A program made the position numbers and the translations under genes. DNA of 14,891 bases from Alphaproteobacteria bacterium (GTDB lineage: Bacteria > Pseudomonadota > Alphaproteobacteria > Micavibrionales > UBA2020). A model generated the notes under the pieces. The model did not search any database, had not been told where the DNA came from, and saw nothing but the letters and a program-made list of their open reading frames with translations. Positions 12,318 to 14,891 of the stretch are shown piece by piece. The stretch's first letter is position 1. Each line of letters opens with the position of its first letter. Location of the stretch: the NCBI GenBank assembly GCA_018971405.1, contig JAGXAX010000008.1:1-14891 (forward strand), written 5' to 3'.

Positions 12318-12920
12318 ATGCCCCAGCAGAAGATCCGGAAGCCGCCTGCGGCGGAGACCGGGCACGCCGTGAACGTGATGCCGGTCATCCGCCAGCGCCG
12401 CGCGGTGCGCCATTACAAACCGCAGCTTGTCGGCCGCGATGCGGTCAAAGCCCTTTTGTCCGCCGCCGTTCAGGCGCCCACGGCCATGCGCGAGGAGGCG
12501 TGGTCGTTCGCCGTCATACAGGATGCCGCCCTGCTGAAGGAAATTTCCGATGCCGCGAAAGAACTGACCGACCCTGAAACGCGCACGCATCTGTCCGCCC
12601 TGTTCCATGACCCGAACTTCAATATTTTTTACAACGCGGGCACGCTGGTTGTCATCTGCGGCAGGCAGGCGGGCCGCTTTGTCGCGGCGGATTGCTGGCT
12701 GGCGGCGGAAAACCTCATGCTTGCCGCCTGCGCCATGGGGCTGGGCAGCTGCGTCATCGGCCTTGCCGTGGATGTCCTGAACATGCCCGTATGGAAGGCC
12801 CGCCTCGGCATCCCCGCGGACGTGACGGCTTATGCTCCCCTGATCCTCGGCGTGCCGGAAGGGGAGACGCCGGCCGTTCCCCGCAAAGCGCCGAAAATCC
12901 TGTCCTGGGCAAGTTCATGA
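12318..12920 (+). CDS. Nitroreductase-family FMN oxidoreductase
   Basis: 200 aa. Family motifs: N-terminal FMN-phosphate arginines IRQRRAVRHYKP (25-34), QAPTAMREEAWSFAVI (52-67), the helix WLAAENLMLAACAMGLGSC (127-145) and the C-terminal VPEGETPAVPRKAPKILSW. These enzymes reduce nitro compounds, quinones or flavin-like substrates with NAD(P)H; the physiological substrate here is unknown. No signal or membrane segment. The first 20 residues are an extra basic/flexible extension. ATG 12318 follows GGGAGAAAGAC. It is monocistronic behind its own FNR-type box, comparable in context to the dormancy-linked nitroreductases of the DosR regulon. Confidence 0.92.
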   Translation: MPQQKIRKPPAAETGHAVNVMPVIRQRRAVRHYKPQLVGRDAVKALLSAAVQAPTAMREEAWSFAVIQDAALLKEISDAAKELTDPETRTHLSALFHDPNFNIFYNAGTLVVICGRQAGRFVAADCWLAAENLMLAACAMGLGSCVIGLAVDVLNMPVWKARLGIPADVTAYAPLILGVPEGETPAVPRKAPKILSWASS

Positions 12921-12972
12921 GAGGCCGCAGGATGATCCGCCCGTGCCTGAAAGCCGGATAGGATATCCTGCC

Positions 12973-13014
12973 TTGACGGTCATCAAACCGCTTTGCCGGG
13001 ATTTATTTTATTAA
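12973..13014 (+). promoter_or_regulatory. FNR-type box with aligned -10 for htpX operon
   Basis: Perfect box TTGACGGTCATCAA at 12973-12986, with TATTAA at 13009-13014 exactly at class II spacing (4 of 6). The predicted start near 13021 is 32 nt before ATG 13053. The box follows the nitroreductase stop by 52 nt. Confidence 0.8.
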
Positions 13015-13052
13015 ACGACCTGCGTGAATGAAAACGAAACAAGGGGAACATC

Positions 13053-13193
13053 ATGTCTGTGATGTGCAAAATATCCGATAAATGCGCGGCGCGGGAAGGC
13101 ATGTGCACGCATGAAAAGTGGATTTCCGCCCTCATCGTTCTGGCCGCGGCCGCCGTTGCCGCCGCGGGACGTTTTTATTTCCACTGGTATTGA
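13053..13193 (+). CDS. 46-aa single-pass membrane protein upstream of htpX
   Basis: ATG 13053 follows AAGGGGAACATC. The N-terminus is cysteine-rich (C5, C11 and C18 in MCKISDKCAAREGMC), followed by one membrane helix (WISALIVLAAAAVAAAG) and the end RFYFHWY. The TGA at 13191-13193 is followed directly by the HtpX ATG, so the two are translated together. No family recognised. The three cysteines ahead of a single helix suggest a small metal- or redox-sensitive partner of HtpX; this is inference. Confidence 0.75.
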   Translation: MSVMCKISDKCAAREGMCTHEKWISALIVLAAAAVAAAGRFYFHWY

Positions 13194-14063
13194 ATGAACG
13201 CCATCAAGACATCCGTTCTCATGGCGGGGCTGACGGCGCTGTTCGGCTGGGCAGGGCATGCGCTCGCCGGACAGACGGGCATGCTTCTGGCTTTGTTTCT
13301 CGCCGCCGGCATGAACCTTCTCGCCTACTGGAACGCGGACAAGATGGTGCTGGCAATGTACGGCGCGCGGCCTGTCGAATCCGGAAAGCTGGTGGAGATG
13401 GTGCATGACCTCGCGCGGCGGGCCGGACTGCCGCTGCCGAAGGTTTACGTCATAGAAACGGCGCAGCCCAACGCCTTTGCCACCGGCCGCAATCCGCGGC
13501 ATGCCGCCGTCGCCGTGACGCGGGGCATCCTTGATCTTCTGGACGCGCGCGAACTGCGGGGCGTCCTTGGACACGAGCTGACGCACGTCAGGAACGGCGA
13601 TACGCTGACGATGACGCTGACGGCGACGCTGGCGGGCGCGCTTTCCACGCTGGCCAACTTCGCCATGTTCTTCGGCGGCGGTCCCGGACGCGACCGGCAG
13701 GGGAGCCCGCTGGTGACGCTGCTGTTCATCGTTCTGGCGCCGCTCGCCGCGATGCTGGTGCAGCTTGCGATTTCACGCACGCGCGAATATGCCGCAGATC
13801 AGGGCGGCGCGGAGATCACCGGAGATCCCGAAGCGCTGGCGGACGCCCTGCTGAAAATCGATCAGGCGGCGCGCCGCATTCCCAACTCCGTCGCCGAGGG
13901 CAATCCCGGCACGGCGCATATGTTCATCGTCAACCCGCTGTCCGGCCGCGCCGTGGACAGTCTGTTCTCGACTCATCCGGCGACGGAAAACCGCATTGCC
14001 GCGCTGCAGGAGATGTTTCCGTCGTCTGCGGACGGGCGGCGGGGTCGAGGCGGTGCTCCCTGA
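13194..14063 (+). CDS. htpX: HtpX, membrane-bound M48 zinc metalloprotease
   Basis: 289 aa, normal length. Two N-terminal membrane helices (about 5-25 and 30-47) and a hydrophobic pair around 140-160 and 172-195 flank the zinc site HELTH (127-131), with third ligand E198 in TREYAAD. The family degrades damaged inner-membrane proteins with FtsH on the cytoplasmic face. The C-terminus carries the family signature FSTHPATENRIAAL (258-271). The ATG directly follows the stop of the 46-aa gene and lacks its own Shine-Dalgarno, so it depends on coupling. An FNR-type promoter for htpX is unusual, as heat-shock or envelope-stress control is the better-known mode. Confidence 0.95.
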   Translation: MNAIKTSVLMAGLTALFGWAGHALAGQTGMLLALFLAAGMNLLAYWNADKMVLAMYGARPVESGKLVEMVHDLARRAGLPLPKVYVIETAQPNAFATGRNPRHAAVAVTRGILDLLDARELRGVLGHELTHVRNGDTLTMTLTATLAGALSTLANFAMFFGGGPGRDRQGSPLVTLLFIVLAPLAAMLVQLAISRTREYAADQGGAEITGDPEALADALLKIDQAARRIPNSVAEGNPGTAHMFIVNPLSGRAVDSLFSTHPATENRIAALQEMFPSSADGRRGRGGAP

Positions 14064-14351
14064 TAAAAGATGTGGAGAAGGATAACCGCAGCTGCGGGAA
14101 GAAACGCAAGGCAAAGCCCAAAAGTAACTGTTGCTCCCATTCCATTGACCTATTATCCGTCCGGATCGGTAACGCCTTTTGTCACATCGTCAAAAGCAGC
14201 AGAAAGTTTGGGATATTTCTTTGAAAATCTGGACATGGGCATTCGCCTTTAAAGAATCATTATGATTTCAAAGCAAGAGTAGTTTTTTTGAATATTCTGA
14301 AGCGGCTTTTCTGAAAATAAAAAACCGGTATTTTCAATTTCTTATTATAGA
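14064..14351. other. Intergenic region between htpX and pmbA
   Basis: Nothing convincing is coded in these 288 nt; a 60-codon open frame at 14070-14252 lacks a ribosome binding site. The right part (14230-14350) is clearly AT-richer than the rest of the window. It holds AATCAT-T-ATGATT at 14255-14267 and a TGAAAATA / TATTTTCA hairpin at 14312-14336, which could weakly terminate pmbA. No FNR-type box is present. Confidence 0.5.
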
Positions 14352-14891
14352 TTACGCCCCCGCCACCATCATCCCCCCGATCCTGAGAGTAGGGGCGTCT
14401 ATGCCGTATTTCATCTCCAGATCGTTGGCGGGCGCAACGTTCATCCACATGTCTTTGAGGTTTCCGGCGATGGTCATTTCGCTCACCGGATAGGCGATCT
14501 CGCCCTTTTCAATCCAGAAACCGCGCGCACCGCGGCTGTAATCGCCGGTAATGATGTTGCCGCCGCCGCCGAGCATTTGCGTAACGAAAAAACCTTCTTC
14601 GATGTCGCCGATCAGCTCTTCCGGCGTCACGCTTCCCGGCTGCATATAAAAATTGGCGGCGCGGGGCGCCGGCGGCCCGCCTGATCCGCGCGCGGCGTTG
14701 CCCGTCGTCTTGAGTCCCAGCTGCCGCGCCGACGCCAGATCGAGAAGCCAGCCTGTCAGCACGCCCTTGTCGATGATGGCGCGTTTTTGCGGCGCGATGC
14801 CTTCGCCGTCGAAGGCGCGCGAGCGGTGGCCGCGCTTCAAAAACGGGTCGTCGATGATGGTGATATGGGGCGCGAAAACCTGCGCGCCCAT
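14352..14891 (-). CDS. pmbA: PmbA/TldE-family protein, C-terminal part
   Basis: The last 179 residues are in the window, and the frame is open to the right edge, so the Met at 14891 is internal. Diagnostic stretches are IDDPFLKRGHRSRAFDGEG, LLDLASARQLGLKTTGNAARG, GGNIITGDYSRGARGFWIEK, GEIAYPVSEMTIAGNLKDM and the C-terminal TLRIGGMMVAGA. With TldD this family forms a metalloprotease complex that trims peptides (microcin and CcdA processing in E. coli). PmbA/TldE itself lacks the zinc ligands. It is a housekeeping gene on the opposite strand, beyond the AT-rich gap and with no FNR-type box in view. Confidence 0.9.
   Translation of the reverse strand: MGAQVFAPHITIIDDPFLKRGHRSRAFDGEGIAPQKRAIIDKGVLTGWLLDLASARQLGLKTTGNAARGSGGPPAPRAANFYMQPGSVTPEELIGDIEEGFFVTQMLGGGGNIITGDYSRGARGFWIEKGEIAYPVSEMTIAGNLKDMWMNVAPANDLEMKYGIDAPTLRIGGMMVAGA

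Noticed and set aside
14070..14252. 60-codon plus-strand open frame after htpX
   Set aside because: No ribosome binding site, no motif, and it extends into AT-rich intergenic DNA.

Overview
The window looks like chromosomal DNA of a GC-rich (roughly 60%) alphaproteobacterium. The FNR-like regulators, FixJ/NarL regulator, phytochrome-like kinase, Cfa subtype, HtpX and PmbA all have an alphaproteobacterial flavour. I cannot name the genus from sequence alone. I see no rRNA, tRNA, insertion sequence, phage gene or CRISPR array.

Layout. (a) 1-1940, minus strand: a PEBP/YbhB-like protein, a stand-alone receiver and a PAS histidine kinase that runs off the left edge. (b) 2123-3741, plus: a degenerate short-chain dehydrogenase, a 55-aa acidic protein and a LuxR-type regulator with a pseudo-receiver. 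(c) 4016-5691, plus: a 22-codon leader ORF, FNR-like regulator A and a tandem universal stress protein. (d) 5768-7914, plus: a small secreted protein, two small HTH-like proteins and a cyclopropane-fatty-acid-synthase-type methyltransferase. (e) 7991-8455: a secreted cysteine-containing protein, then a strong terminator. (f) 8547-9552: a tandem palindrome and FNR-like regulator B. (g) 9737-10180: a two-CBS protein. (h) 10543-11298: a membrane protein with a general-stress-17M-like segment. (i) 11341-12150, minus: a second CBS protein and a ribosome hibernation factor. (j) 12318-12920: a nitroreductase. (k) 13053-14063: a 46-aa membrane protein and HtpX. (l) 14352-14891, minus: the C-terminal part of PmbA/TldE, probably ordinary housekeeping DNA outside the cluster.

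What ties it together is a repeated promoter design. Seven perfect TTGAY-N4-RTCAA palindromes (the FNR/ANR/FixK consensus) and three one-mismatch copies lie in front of nearly every transcription unit. In most cases a -10-like hexamer sits exactly 22 nt downstream of the box, as at a class II FNR promoter (box centred at -41.5). Both Crp/Fnr regulators in the window carry the FNR recognition-helix pattern E-T-x-S-R. Both also carry a cysteine motif C-x2-C-x5-C with the spacing of the E. coli FNR iron-sulfur ligands, but at the C-terminus instead of the N-terminus.

Inferred biology: a compact low-oxygen or stationary-phase survival island. Its genes cover ribosome hibernation, universal stress protein, CBS sensors, nitroreductase, membrane lipid modification and membrane protein quality control, under two locally encoded FNR-like regulators that may be redox sensors of unusual architecture. 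The gene mix resembles the mycobacterial DosR dormancy regulon and the pseudomonad Anr stress genes, but with different regulators.
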